Assembly: GCA_029907705.1 (NCBI GenBank)
Contig: JARYLJ010000004.1
Coordinates: 1-64,000 of the forward strand
Direction of reading: 5' to 3'
From: Methanomicrobiales archaeon
GTDB taxonomy: Archaea; Halobacteriota; Methanomicrobia; Methanomicrobiales; JACTUA01
Length of the DNA: 64,000 nucleotides
Shown one piece after another: positions 52,791 through 63,147 of this stretch; positions within the stretch are counted from its first letter, which is position 1, and each line of letters starts with the position of its first letter. The notes below the pieces were generated by a model. The model did no database searches, was not told the origin of the DNA, and was given only the letters and a program-made list of their open reading frames with translations. The translations under genes were made by a program, and so were the position numbers.

Positions 52791-53690
52791 ATGGAACATG
52801 TAGTGTTTGGCATCGGTGTAACTGCACTCGCAGGGACCCTTGCAGCCGTTGCCGGCGCTGCAGAGAACACAGAATCTGATATCGGGTCACAGGGAGATCC
52901 GAACTCTCAGGTTCAGCTCGCTCCGCAGATGGGGTACATTCACCGTATTTTCAACAAAGCGATCGCCGGTGAACCCCCTGCGTACGGGCTCTGGTGTGCT
53001 CTGGGCGCAGGCCTTGCAATGGGATTCATGCTCTTGCAGTACAATCCAGTTCTTGCAATTATCCTTGGTTCAGCGCTTACAGTCCTCGTACAGGGGGTGT
53101 ATGCGACCACTGCCTACCTCGGCAGGATTGCAAGTCTGAGTAAGTTTGGACAGCCGGTGTACGTCGATATCCTGAAGTCGATGACCACCGTGACCATGGC
53201 ACATGCGTTCATCGCCATATTCACCACCGTCGCGATCTGTTATCTGATGAATGCCGCCCTCGGACACCCGTTCCCGCTACCGCTTCTCGGCCTCGTATGG
53301 GGTATCGCGCTGGGTGCCGCAGGGTCCGCGACGGGCAACCCGTTCTACGGGAAGGAGAGGCAGTACCAGCTGCAGAAGTTCGGCGCCGGTGTGCCCATCG
53401 CCGCGTCTGGCAACATCGTTCGCTACGCAGAGGCGGGACAGCGCAACTCTCTTGACAATGGCTGGTTCTCCGCGAAACTCGGAGGCCCTGCCTCGGGTAT
53501 CTGCTTCGGCCTGATCGTCTTTCTCGAACTCTGGAGGACCGTGATCTTCGAAGGGATCGGCGCCGGTTGGGGCGCGATCATCGTCGGCATTCTGCTCATC
53601 CTCGTCTTCACAATCATCGACCGCTATATCGAGGTATGGGCGAGGAAGACCTACGGACCCTATGCAAAGCCTGAGGAGGCGAAGTCATGA
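52791..53690 (+). CDS. mtrE: tetrahydromethanopterin S-methyltransferase subunit E
   Basis: ALAGTLAAVAGAAENTESDIGSQGDPNSQVQLAPQMGYIHRIFNKAIAGEPPAYG. Confidence 0.95.
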   Translation: MEHVVFGIGVTALAGTLAAVAGAAENTESDIGSQGDPNSQVQLAPQMGYIHRIFNKAIAGEPPAYGLWCALGAGLAMGFMLLQYNPVLAIILGSALTVLVQGVYATTAYLGRIASLSKFGQPVYVDILKSMTTVTMAHAFIAIFTTVAICYLMNAALGHPFPLPLLGLVWGIALGAAGSATGNPFYGKERQYQLQKFGAGVPIAASGNIVRYAEAGQRNSLDNGWFSAKLGGPASGICFGLIVFLELWRTVIFEGIGAGWGAIIVGILLILVFTIIDRYIEVWARKTYGPYAKPEEAKS

Positions 53691-54520
53691 CCGCGATCGG
53701 CGCAAAACCAGCGGCAGGGGCGCAGATGGAGCCCGTGCCGATGGCCATAGGGCTCATTCTCACGCTCATCATCATCGCCGCCGCCTTCGTGCTCACGGGG
53801 AGCAGCATGGCGGTGGCGCTCGTCGGGATCATCGTCGGGGGTCTCCTCATCGGATTCGGTGTTCACTTCGTTCCCGTCGGTGGCGCGCCAGCCGCGATGG
53901 GGCAGGCGCCCGGTATCGCGACAGGTGTCGCCATGCTCGCTGCAGGCGCAGGGCTCGCCGGCCTCTTCGGGGGTGCGTGGGCGGCGGAACTCGGTTTCGC
54001 CGTCGCGATTGCAGGCGGTGCGATCGGCGGAGGCCTGATGATGGCGATCACCTGCATGATGGTGACACTCATCTATGTCTATGGTATGGGGATACCCTGT
54101 GCCTCCGGCAAGGTGGCGAAGGATCCCATCTCGGGGGACACGCAGACGGAGTTCAAGTCGCAGGGCACAGAAGGCCACGGGCTCCCGTTCTCCTCGTACG
54201 TGGGCGGTGTGATCGGCGGCATCCTGGGCGGTGCCGGAGGTACGCTCATCTATCTGGAGCTGCTCCATATCTACGAAGATAAGCTCCCCGTGATCCTGAA
54301 TGCAGGCATCCCCGCCGAGGTGAAGACGGTCGCCGTATCCCTCGCCGGAATATTCGCCATCGGCATGTTCCTCGTGAACGCGGTGCTTGCTGCATACAAT
54401 ATCACAGGCACGACCGAAGGTCCGGCAGACCCGAAGTTCAAGCGATTCCCGCGCGATATCGTCGCATCGGCTCTCGCATCGGCGGTCTGCGGCATCGTGG
54501 CCATTATGATCGTGTTGTGA
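53687..54520 (+). CDS. mtrD: tetrahydromethanopterin S-methyltransferase subunit D
   Basis: Membrane protein; order E-D-C; GIPCASGKVAKDPISGDTQTEFKSQGTEGHGLPF. Confidence 0.93.
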   Translation: MTAIGAKPAAGAQMEPVPMAIGLILTLIIIAAAFVLTGSSMAVALVGIIVGGLLIGFGVHFVPVGGAPAAMGQAPGIATGVAMLAAGAGLAGLFGGAWAAELGFAVAIAGGAIGGGLMMAITCMMVTLIYVYGMGIPCASGKVAKDPISGDTQTEFKSQGTEGHGLPFSSYVGGVIGGILGGAGGTLIYLELLHIYEDKLPVILNAGIPAEVKTVAVSLAGIFAIGMFLVNAVLAAYNITGTTEGPADPKFKRFPRDIVASALASAVCGIVAIMIVL

Positions 54521-54529
54521 GGTGAGGAA

Positions 54530-55354
54530 ATGACAGTAAAGGTTGAAGTCAAGGCTGGCGGAATGCCCCACAACAATATCATGGCGCTGGGATTGATCGG
54601 TTCGCTCGTATGCGTCTACCTGACGTATCTCAACCAGCTCGGCAATACGCAGGTCTTCTCGTTCTTCGGAGCGCTCGCCGTCGTATTCGCCATCGTCTGG
54701 GGGAGCAACGCGATCAAGGTGCTCTGCAGCTATGGTATCGGCACGGGTGTGCCCTCGGCAGGGATGATGTCGCTCGGTTCGGGAGTGATCGCGATGCTCC
54801 TCGCCACGCGGTATGGTATCGCCGCACCGATCGTGGCGGTCATCGTCGCGGGCATCATAGGAGCGATTCTGGGCTACATCGCGAACAATGTCCTGTCCAT
54901 GCACATCCCAGTGATGATCAGGTCGATCACCGAACTGGCCATCGTGGGTGCGCTCACCCTCATGGGATTCGCCGCACTGGCGACAGGCAGCTTCACGCTG
55001 ACACCGCTGATGAGCGGAGCCGCCGGGTTTTCCAGTTCATTCATCGGTGCGAGCATCATCGCCGTCGCCTTCATGCTCGGCGGTATCGCGATACAGCACC
55101 CGTTCAACGCGACACTGGGACCGAACTGGGAGCAGGACAGGATGCTCATGCTCGCCGCAGAGTGTGTCTTCCTCTCGGCCGTGATGATGGCGATCATCTC
55201 CTTCGCATTCGTTGGCATGATGGCCGCGATCATCTCGCTCATCGTGACCGTGGTGGGCTGGGTGTATACCTACATGCAGTTCATCGCACTCTCAAAGAGG
55301 GATGCGGCTGCATGGCTCGATGCGAAACCCATCGTTGAACCGGAGGTGGCCTGA
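54530..55354 (+). CDS. mtrC: tetrahydromethanopterin S-methyltransferase subunit C
   Basis: MTVKVEVKAGGMPHNNIMALGLIGSLVCVYL; order. Confidence 0.93.
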   Translation: MTVKVEVKAGGMPHNNIMALGLIGSLVCVYLTYLNQLGNTQVFSFFGALAVVFAIVWGSNAIKVLCSYGIGTGVPSAGMMSLGSGVIAMLLATRYGIAAPIVAVIVAGIIGAILGYIANNVLSMHIPVMIRSITELAIVGALTLMGFAALATGSFTLTPLMSGAAGFSSSFIGASIIAVAFMLGGIAIQHPFNATLGPNWEQDRMLMLAAECVFLSAVMMAIISFAFVGMMAAIISLIVTVVGWVYTYMQFIALSKRDAAAWLDAKPIVEPEVA

Positions 55355-55356
55355 AC

Positions 55357-55641
55357 ATGGCATATGTACAGGTTCTTCCAGAGTTCGGACTCGTCTGCGA
55401 TCCGCTTATCGGCATCGTCACCACGGCAGGGGTCTCGTACCAGCCGGTGATCGACAAGGTCGCCGAGCTCGAGGCGATCGCCGACGATGTCGTGGGCATG
55501 CTCGCAGGGGAAGGCAACTTCTTGGCATCGTTCCCCAACCGCGAGAAGTCGCTGGTCATCGCCGGTGGCGTCACCGCATTCTGGTACGGCCTCGCGGTCG
55601 GGCTCTTCATCGCAGGGCTCATCGTCCTGAAGATGGTGTGA
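55357..55641 (+). CDS. mtrB: tetrahydromethanopterin S-methyltransferase subunit B
   Basis: [25 protein letters not shown]. Confidence 0.93.
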   Translation: MAYVQVLPEFGLVCDPLIGIVTTAGVSYQPVIDKVAELEAIADDVVGMLAGEGNFLASFPNREKSLVIAGGVTAFWYGLAVGLFIAGLIVLKMV

Positions 55642-56175
55642 GGTGAGAAAGATGGCAGAAAAGAAACAACCGGCCAGCGGATGGCCGCTGGTGAAGGGGG
55701 ACTTCCACTCGGGAGACCCGAACAATCCGATAGCCGTCGTCACGATGGGCTCTCACCTCGACGAGGAGGGCATCTGCAAGGCAGGTGCCGCCATTGCAGG
55801 TTCCTGCAAGACCGAGAACCTCGGTCTCGAGAAGGTGATTGCGAACATCATTGCGAACCCGAACATACGGTTCATGCTCTGCTGCGGCACCGAGGTGAAG
55901 GGGCACCTCTCGGGCCAGACCATGAAGGCGCTGCACAAGAACGGCGTGAAGGAGGGCAGGGTCGTCGGTGCGGAGGGAGCGATCCCGTTCATCGAGAACC
56001 TGAAGGAGGATGCGATCAAGCGCTTCCAGGAGCAGGTGGAGCTGGTCGACATCATGGAGACCGAGGACATGGGCAAGATCAAGGCGAAGATCGACGAGCT
56101 GAAGGCTCGTGATCCGGGCGCCTTCAAGGCAGATCCCATGGTGGTCGAGGTCAAGGAGGCAGCCGCCGGCGCCGG
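55637..56175 (+). repeat. 539-bp perfect direct repeat, copy 1 (SD + MtrA soluble domain)
   Basis: Identical by eye to 56584-57122, offset +947. Confidence 0.93.
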
Positions 56176-56377
56176 AGAGGAGGCCGCGGGTGAAGTGGTC
56201 CCGCTCTCGGGCGAGCTCGCTCTCATCCATGCGCGGATGAAGGTCATCGAGCGCATGGTCACCGACATTGGCTATCGCGACAGATTCGCCGCAGGGGTAT
56301 ATTCAGGCAAGATCGAGGGGATCATGATCGGGCTGATCGTCTCCTTTGTCCTGCTGGGGTTAATTATCATGGGGTGA
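55652..56377 (+). CDS. mtrA: tetrahydromethanopterin S-methyltransferase subunit A (corrinoid subunit)
   Basis: [31 protein letters not shown]-terminal TM helix. Confidence 0.96.
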   Translation: MAEKKQPASGWPLVKGDFHSGDPNNPIAVVTMGSHLDEEGICKAGAAIAGSCKTENLGLEKVIANIIANPNIRFMLCCGTEVKGHLSGQTMKALHKNGVKEGRVVGAEGAIPFIENLKEDAIKRFQEQVELVDIMETEDMGKIKAKIDELKARDPGAFKADPMVVEVKEAAAGAGEEAAGEVVPLSGELALIHARMKVIERMVTDIGYRDRFAAGVYSGKIEGIMIGLIVSFVLLGLIIMG

Positions 56378-56384
56378 ACGAGAG

Positions 56385-56588
56385 ATGGCAGAAGAAGGAC
56401 AACAGGTGGCGGGCGCCGTACGGATGACCGAGATCAACGCGATGGTGGAGAACATCAGGGTGAAGGCGCAGCTGATCGCCCGTGCGAACAAGTACGACTC
56501 CGGCATCATCGCATCCGGAATACCCGGCTTTGCAGCGGGATTCGTCATCGCATTGCTGATCATTCTGGTGCCCGTGCTCTTCCTGTGA
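56385..56588 (+). CDS. mtrF: tetrahydromethanopterin S-methyltransferase subunit F
   Basis: [41 protein letters not shown]. Confidence 0.93.
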   Translation: MAEEGQQVAGAVRMTEINAMVENIRVKAQLIARANKYDSGIIASGIPGFAAGFVIALLIILVPVLFL

Positions 56589-57122
56589 GGTGAGAAAGAT
56601 GGCAGAAAAGAAACAACCGGCCAGCGGATGGCCGCTGGTGAAGGGGGACTTCCACTCGGGAGACCCGAACAATCCGATAGCCGTCGTCACGATGGGCTCT
56701 CACCTCGACGAGGAGGGCATCTGCAAGGCAGGTGCCGCCATTGCAGGTTCCTGCAAGACCGAGAACCTCGGTCTCGAGAAGGTGATTGCGAACATCATTG
56801 CGAACCCGAACATACGGTTCATGCTCTGCTGCGGCACCGAGGTGAAGGGGCACCTCTCGGGCCAGACCATGAAGGCGCTGCACAAGAACGGCGTGAAGGA
56901 GGGCAGGGTCGTCGGTGCGGAGGGAGCGATCCCGTTCATCGAGAACCTGAAGGAGGATGCGATCAAGCGCTTCCAGGAGCAGGTGGAGCTGGTCGACATC
57001 ATGGAGACCGAGGACATGGGCAAGATCAAGGCGAAGATCGACGAGCTGAAGGCTCGTGATCCGGGCGCCTTCAAGGCAGATCCCATGGTGGTCGAGGTCA
57101 AGGAGGCAGCCGCCGGCGCCGG
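56584..57122 (+). repeat. 539-bp perfect direct repeat, copy 2, between mtrF and mtrG
   Basis: Identical by eye to 55637-56175. Confidence 0.93.
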
Positions 57123-57327
57123 GGAGGTGACCGTGGCGGGTGCGAACCCGCAGTTCGTCGAGATCGAGAAGAGGCTCGACGCGATCGAGAAGAAGATCGA
57201 GTTCGCCGATGCAGAGATCGCACAGAGGGTCGGGAGGAAGATCGGCCGCGATATCGGTATTCTGTACGGGCTCGTGGCAGGGCTGATTATATTCATGCTC
57301 CTGTTCCTGCTTGCATCCGTAGGTTAG
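56599..57327 (+). CDS. MtrA soluble domain fused in frame to MtrG
   Basis: Residues 1-176 identical to MtrA, then [48 protein letters not shown]..., which is MtrG. Confidence 0.92.
   Translation: MAEKKQPASGWPLVKGDFHSGDPNNPIAVVTMGSHLDEEGICKAGAAIAGSCKTENLGLEKVIANIIANPNIRFMLCCGTEVKGHLSGQTMKALHKNGVKEGRVVGAEGAIPFIENLKEDAIKRFQEQVELVDIMETEDMGKIKAKIDELKARDPGAFKADPMVVEVKEAAAGAGEVTVAGANPQFVEIEKRLDAIEKKIEFADAEIAQRVGRKIGRDIGILYGLVAGLIIFMLLFLLASVG
57133..57327 (+). CDS. mtrG: possible internally initiated MtrG (GTG start, SD GGGGAGGTGA)
   Basis: ggggaggtgaccGTGgcg at the fusion junction, in frame with the fusion. Confidence 0.6.
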   Translation: MAGANPQFVEIEKRLDAIEKKIEFADAEIAQRVGRKIGRDIGILYGLVAGLIIFMLLFLLASVG

Positions 57328-57341
57328 GGAGGTAGGTGAAG

Positions 57342-58379
57342 ATGTTCAAATTCGAGAAAGAGCAGAGTGTATGGGATTTCAACGGAATCAAGCTCGGGGG
57401 CCAGCCGGGAGAGTATCCGACTGTGCTCGCCGGTTCGATATTCTATAACAAGCACGAGATCGTGCTTGACGACAAGGAAGGAAAGATAGACAAGCCGAAG
57501 GCGGAGTCACTATGGGCCAGATGCCAGGAGCTGGGTGACATCACGGATATTCCGCAGTTCATCCAGATCCTCGCCGAAGCGCCGAAGGCGATGGAACGGT
57601 ACATCGACTGGTTCGCCAGCATAGACAACAAGACGGCGTTCCTGATGGACTCTTCAGTTCCTTCCGTGCTCGCCAATGCATGCAAGTACGTGACGGAGGT
57701 CGGCCTCGCGAACAGGGCGATCTACAACTCCATCAACGGCTCGATCCTTCCGGAGAACATCGAGGCGTTGAAGAACAGCGACGTGGATTCAGCGATCGTG
57801 CTCGCATTCAATCCCGCCGATCCCTCCGTGCCCGGCAGGCAGAAGGTGCTGGCAGAGGGAGGCGTCGCCGGTCAGCAGAAGGGCATGCTCCAGATCGCGG
57901 AGGAGTGCGACATCAAGCGCCCCATCCTCGATACGGCGGCCACACCCCTGGGGCTCGGTTCCGGCGGTTCATACCGTGAGATCCTCGCCTGCAAGGCCAT
58001 ATTCGGCTATCCCACGGGTGGTGCATACCACAACATGACCGTCGCCTGGACCTGGCTGAAGCGCTGGAAGGGTACGAGCAAGACCCCGTCGCAGCTGGCG
58101 GCGAGCTACAAGGGCAAGGATCTGCTGAAGGAGCAGATGCTCCACCACTACCTGGGCGGCATGGACGGTATGATCCAGGCGGCCTGGTCCGCCCCCGATA
58201 TCGGGTGCAACATGGTGGCGAGCACACTCGGTGCCGATCTGATCATGTACGGCCCCATCGAGAACATCGAGGCGATGATCACCGCACAGGCATACGTGGA
58301 CATCGTCATCTGCGAGGCGATGAGATCCCTCGGTGTGGATGTGAAGTCGGAGAAGCACCCGATCTTCAAACTCATCTGA
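57342..58379 (+). CDS. mtrH: tetrahydromethanopterin S-methyltransferase subunit H
   Basis: MFKFEKEQSVWDFNGIKLGGQPGEYPTVLAGSIFYNKHEIV. Confidence 0.96.
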   Translation: MFKFEKEQSVWDFNGIKLGGQPGEYPTVLAGSIFYNKHEIVLDDKEGKIDKPKAESLWARCQELGDITDIPQFIQILAEAPKAMERYIDWFASIDNKTAFLMDSSVPSVLANACKYVTEVGLANRAIYNSINGSILPENIEALKNSDVDSAIVLAFNPADPSVPGRQKVLAEGGVAGQQKGMLQIAEECDIKRPILDTAATPLGLGSGGSYREILACKAIFGYPTGGAYHNMTVAWTWLKRWKGTSKTPSQLAASYKGKDLLKEQMLHHYLGGMDGMIQAAWSAPDIGCNMVASTLGADLIMYGPIENIEAMITAQAYVDIVICEAMRSLGVDVKSEKHPIFKLI

Positions 58380-59138
58380 AACCTTTTTTTCTGGATCTGC
58401 CCCCCCTTGGGGAAGGGGGATACAAAGGGGCCCGAACATATCTGAATCGTACCGTGATTCGAAGTCATTCGGGTTCGACAAAGGAATCATCAACTTTACC
58501 AGACGATCTCGAAGAAACATCGACAATCATCCCATTAAAAATCCGCTGGAACCACTGTCTCTTCATTGTTACGCGATGGATGAATACTCCCGCCTCCGCA
58601 TTCGCTCTGTCTCTGTTGCTCTGTCGCTGGCCCCCCGGTCCGCGATTCATTTTACCTCTGTTTTTTCGGAGCTGTGGTTCTGTCACATGGAGTGATTCAG
58701 TGAAGGGCATGAACAGGCGATCGCTCCAGATCGGACGCCGATAGGCGCGCCGTGGAGCCATCCATCCTCCTTATCATCGATCTCGCCTGAAGCAGGAGAA
58801 ACACACTCACGCTCCTTTCGGGGATCCGATGATCTAAACCCCTTCCATTTCGACGATCCATCGGTGTCCGAGTATCCTCTATTTTCTCGAGCAGACGTGG
58901 TTATCACGACTTAGAACAGAAGTACGTAGGGGAATTCTGGATTCACGACATCGCTCGTGTCACTGCGACGAGATCGACCGACGCCGCTGCATACATGCCA
59001 TACCGATCGCTCGAAGCCCGTCCTGAGGTGGAAAGGGGGATCGCTGAAGTGGGCGCCGGAGCGGCGGGTGCAGAGCCGGGCGTCGCCTCATGGGTGAATG
59101 GATGATGACCGGATCGCGCCGTCAAAGTCCTTCGGATT

Positions 59139-60743
59139 TCATCCTCCTCCACCACTGTATCCGAGTTCCCTCGCCCTCCTGATGCACTCCTCCGCCTCCT
59201 CCTGCCTTCCGAGCACCTGCAGCGCCCTGCCTTTGCTGTACCAGGCGGCTGCATGGGTGGCGTTGATCCCGAGGAGCCGGTCGAAGGCAGCGATGCCTGC
59301 ATCCAGATCTCCGAGTCTGCAGAGGACGAAGGCCTTGTTGAACCACGCCACGCGATTTTCAGGCTCCACACCCAGCACCCGCTCGAACTCCTTCAGTGCT
59401 TCCGCATAACGCCCGAGCGAACGGAGTGCAACACCGCGGTTGTGGAGCGCGACGATATTCGAGGGGTCGAGTTCGAGCACCCGGTCGAAGAGTACGAGCG
59501 CCTCTTCTGCCTTTCCTTCACGGCGCAGCTCCACGCCGCACTTATTCAGATCCTCCACGAGCAGCGTCCTCTCCACGTCCGTGGTCCGGATGCTGATCTT
59601 CTCCTCCTCCTCTTTCCGCTCCTTGGATACGCCTGCACGTTCCGATTCCTGGATCACCACCTTCTTCTCCGACGGCAACGGCAGCGGAGCCGCCGGCTCC
59701 CCCTCCCTGATTCTGATCCGCTCACGTTCGGCCTGAGAAAGGGGCGCAACATCGGGTGGCGAATCCTCCTTGATCTTCGTGCGATCCCTTCCGATTCCCG
59801 TCTCGAAGGGTGAGTTCTCCTCATCGAGCGGTTCCATTATGGTCGGCGCATCCTTCAATGGCTTCTTCGGGGTGGTGGCCGACTCCTCCCTGATCAGGGG
59901 GCGTTCGGGCAGGGTCGTGGCAGAGGGATGCCAATTATGATTCGGAACGACAGTCTCCTGCCTCGAAGTCGTCGTCACGGCTCTTTTCTGGCTGTCATCG
60001 GCTGGAACATTCAAATTTATCACCGTTTCAGCCGGTTTGACGCCATCCATTCCGGTCTGAGGCAGCGGCTGGAGTTGAGGTGTGACTGCTCGAGGCCTTG
60101 ATTTTTTTTCAGGTTCGACCATCAAACGGACTAGCTCCATCTTCGCCGTCGCCAGATCGACCTTCAGCCTTCCCAGATGCAACTTCAGTGGCCCCCACAG
60201 CGGTGCGATCTTCGCCAGGTCGGCGCGGTTAAGCGAGAGGAGTTGCTCGATCCCCCTGCACCGTTCTTCGGCGGCAGTCATCTTCTCCTCCGCTGCTCCG
60301 CTCAACTCCCTCATGCGTTCGAAATCGACCTCTGCCTGCGTGAGGGAGATACCCGCCTCCACGAGCTGCAATCTGAGCTCCGCGAGCATGATGCGGAGCT
60401 GCCCTGCCATACCAGGGGGAATCACGTCGTACTGCCTCTTCAGCAGTTGTTCCATCTCTCTCACGGTGCTCTCCGATGCCTCTAGCCTCTCCCGCACTCT
60501 CCCGATGTCCACCGCACTCTCTTCTTCCGCCCTCTTTAGCTTCGGTGCGTGGCGGAAGGCGTCACCGAGGAGAGGTGGTTCATGGTCGGTCTCCTCCTTC
60601 GGAGTCGAGGAATCCAGCCGGCCTGCGGTACTGCCGATGATCCGGTCGGTTTTTTCCCGCTCCATCTCCTCTTCGTCTGTACCTCTATCCTCCACCGCCA
60701 CCCGCTCCCCCCTGCCCTTCACCAGCCTCCTGAAGATCCCCAT
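59139..60743 (-). CDS. TPR-repeat protein with N-terminal coiled-coil
   Basis: C-terminal TPR repeats (ALVLFDRVLELDPSNIVALHNRGVALRSLGRYAEALKEFERVLGVEPENRVAWFNKAFVL). Confidence 0.82.
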   Translation of the reverse strand: MGIFRRLVKGRGERVAVEDRGTDEEEMEREKTDRIIGSTAGRLDSSTPKEETDHEPPLLGDAFRHAPKLKRAEEESAVDIGRVRERLEASESTVREMEQLLKRQYDVIPPGMAGQLRIMLAELRLQLVEAGISLTQAEVDFERMRELSGAAEEKMTAAEERCRGIEQLLSLNRADLAKIAPLWGPLKLHLGRLKVDLATAKMELVRLMVEPEKKSRPRAVTPQLQPLPQTGMDGVKPAETVINLNVPADDSQKRAVTTTSRQETVVPNHNWHPSATTLPERPLIREESATTPKKPLKDAPTIMEPLDEENSPFETGIGRDRTKIKEDSPPDVAPLSQAERERIRIREGEPAAPLPLPSEKKVVIQESERAGVSKERKEEEEKISIRTTDVERTLLVEDLNKCGVELRREGKAEEALVLFDRVLELDPSNIVALHNRGVALRSLGRYAEALKEFERVLGVEPENRVAWFNKAFVLCRLGDLDAGIAAFDRLLGINATHAAAWYSKGRALQVLGRQEEAEECIRRARELGYSGGGG

Positions 60744-60954
60744 CCGATCCCTCCCGTCATCCGGAGTCTCTTTTCATGGCGGACTCATATACTTTCTTTA
60801 ATATCATCCTCACAGAGGAGATGATTTCGGAATAGAACGATATGCCTATCATGGGACTGGGGCAATATTAGGGGAAGAGTGCCGTGAAGGTCAGGGCAGG
60901 GGGGATGCAGTTATTTCAGGGGGATTGGATCGCGGTCATCGGCTGAATTCCAGC

Positions 60955-61599
60955 ATGGGCCTTCTGGTCTCCCTCTTCAGAATCGTCCTGCCATTCTTCA
61001 TCGGTCTTATCTACCTCGTTCTGATTCATGCGGCTCTGCCCTGGGAGGAATTCAGGAATATGACGCTCCTCATGATCGCATACCTCGTACCTCCCGCAGG
61101 GAAAGAGTCCGTCATACCGGCAGGCATCGCGCTCGGCCTGCCTGTATGGGTGGTGGTACCCTCCATCGCCATCCTGGATATACTCGCAGGCCTCTTCATA
61201 GCCCTGAACTTCGATCTGGCCCTGAAGATCCCATTGCTCGGGCGATGGATCGAGAACTTCCTCAGATGCGGCCAGCAGTTTCTGAGCGAGAGGAAGTGGC
61301 TCGAGAGGCTGTATTTCATCGGAATCGTCATTTTCGTCATGTTCCCGCTCCAGGGATCGGGGGGCATCGGTGGGAGTATCGTGGGCCGCATGCTTGGAAT
61401 GTCGAGACTGGAGGTCTTCACCGCGATTACAGTCGGGGCATTTCTCGGGTGCATCCTAATCGCGATCGCATCCGCCTCGCTCAGGTTCCTCTTCGAGCAG
61501 AGCGCGATCATCGGCCTTTCTGTGGTCGCGATCGCCATCATTCTTGTTCTCATCATTTATTCGAGGAGAAGATGCGGGATCCTGAACTGTGAACGATGA
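60955..61599 (+). CDS. small multi-drug export family membrane protein
   Basis: Hydrophobic, several TM helices; FPLQGSGGIGGSIVGRMLGMSR. Confidence 0.7.
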   Translation: MGLLVSLFRIVLPFFIGLIYLVLIHAALPWEEFRNMTLLMIAYLVPPAGKESVIPAGIALGLPVWVVVPSIAILDILAGLFIALNFDLALKIPLLGRWIENFLRCGQQFLSERKWLERLYFIGIVIFVMFPLQGSGGIGGSIVGRMLGMSRLEVFTAITVGAFLGCILIAIASASLRFLFEQSAIIGLSVVAIAIILVLIIYSRRRCGILNCER

Positions 61600-61617
61600 G
61601 TCGGGGCGGGCATCCGG

Positions 61618-63147
61618 TCACGGGGTGCCCCTGTTGCCACGGGCCTTCACCTTCGAACCCGCCTCGATATGGAGCCCACCCTTCCTGTTTCCTTCCAGAT
61701 CGTTCTCCTCCACACGGCCCCTTCCTTTCTTGTGCACCCAGATGCCCGCATCGCCGTTCTCCGTGATGGTGCACCTCCTGATGAAGGGAGACCCTTCCTC
61801 CTTGATCGATACTCCGGAGTAGTCGTTTCGGGTGATCGTGCACCCCTCGATGGTCCCCCGGCCCTTCTGGCTGACTCTGATCCCGAAGAGGCACCGATGT
61901 ACCCGGCATCTTTTCACGGAAGGGTCTCCGCCCTCTGTGATCCTGATCCCCTCGCGGCTTCCCTTCACCTCGCAGTTTTCGAGTGTGCCCTTCCCCTTAT
62001 TCGATATCTCGATTCCCGTCTGTCCGTTTTCTATCGCGCACTGGAGGAGATGTGGATCGGCGAGCTCCTGGATGGAGATGCCTGCATACACCGCGCCTGA
62101 GATCGTGCATCGCTCCATCAACCCCCTCGATCGTTCTCTGAACTCCATGCATGCGTGCCCACCCTTCACTGAAGAGTCTTTCATCACCGGAGCGGCGCCG
62201 CCACAGACATGCACAGCAGCCGATGCGGGGGACCGGCTCGTAATGGTGGTGAACTCGATGACCGGTTTCGATCTCGAATCGCAGCAGATTCCCTCCCCCT
62301 CACCGGTCTCGATCCGGCAACGCCTGATCGTGGGGGTGGTTCCTGCACCCGAGATGCGTATGCCCTCCGAGGCAGAAACGATGCTACAGTCCTCCATCAG
62401 TGCCGATCCCCTCCTGAATTCGACCGCGGGAACATCCAGCTTCTCGGAAGGTGCATACACGAAGGTGAGGCCGTGCACATACGCGCTCTTCGAGACGACG
62501 AGGATGGTGCCACCCGGCGGCGAGACGATCACCTCGGATGGCCTCCCCTCTCCGATCACCTCCACCTCCTTCGAGATCGTCAGGTTCTCCCGATAGGTAC
62601 CGGGCCTGACGAAGATTCTGGCGCCCTGACCCGACATTTCGAGCGCATCGCCGATCCTCTGGAAGTCTCCCGCACCGGATGCATCGACGATCAGGCTTTT
62701 TATGGCGATCTCTCTCCTGGACACCTTTTTCGCTGGCCTCCTTCTCTTCGCACCCGATTCAGGCAGCTTCTGCGACCCCCCTCCGGAGAATGGCGGTATA
62801 TCTTTATCCAGCACGCCGAGGGCGAGTGCCCATGTGACGACCGCCCAGAGTGCCCACTCACGATCGATACCCGCCTCATCGAAGAGGCGGGAGGACAGGG
62901 AGTGTATGAGCTCCTCCCTCGAAAAAACCTCCGGCAGATCGAGCAGCGCATCGCATATGCCATATTTCAGGGCGGCCACGAGGACCGCGGTCTCCCTCCT
63001 CCCCTGCGGGCACATGTCTCTCAGGAAGGCCTCGCACCTCGACGGCTCTCTGCAGAGGGCGGTCCCGTGGATCCCGAGGAGCTGACCGAGCGCCTCCCGA
63101 ACCTGTGCACGAGAGTCTACCGACATTCCTGAACCGTTATCCTGCAA
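61618..63147 (-). CDS. right-handed parallel beta-helix (NosD/pectate-lyase-like) protein with N-terminal helical domain
   Basis: Repeated G.I....DP.ix.C.ixg...Gi.i...g.g.ie.c pattern; start overlaps upstream kinase gene. Confidence 0.8.
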   Translation of the reverse strand: MQDNGSGMSVDSRAQVREALGQLLGIHGTALCREPSRCEAFLRDMCPQGRRETAVLVAALKYGICDALLDLPEVFSREELIHSLSSRLFDEAGIDREWALWAVVTWALALGVLDKDIPPFSGGGSQKLPESGAKRRRPAKKVSRREIAIKSLIVDASGAGDFQRIGDALEMSGQGARIFVRPGTYRENLTISKEVEVIGEGRPSEVIVSPPGGTILVVSKSAYVHGLTFVYAPSEKLDVPAVEFRRGSALMEDCSIVSASEGIRISGAGTTPTIRRCRIETGEGEGICCDSRSKPVIEFTTITSRSPASAAVHVCGGAAPVMKDSSVKGGHACMEFRERSRGLMERCTISGAVYAGISIQELADPHLLQCAIENGQTGIEISNKGKGTLENCEVKGSREGIRITEGGDPSVKRCRVHRCLFGIRVSQKGRGTIEGCTITRNDYSGVSIKEEGSPFIRRCTITENGDAGIWVHKKGRGRVEENDLEGNRKGGLHIEAGSKVKARGNRGTP

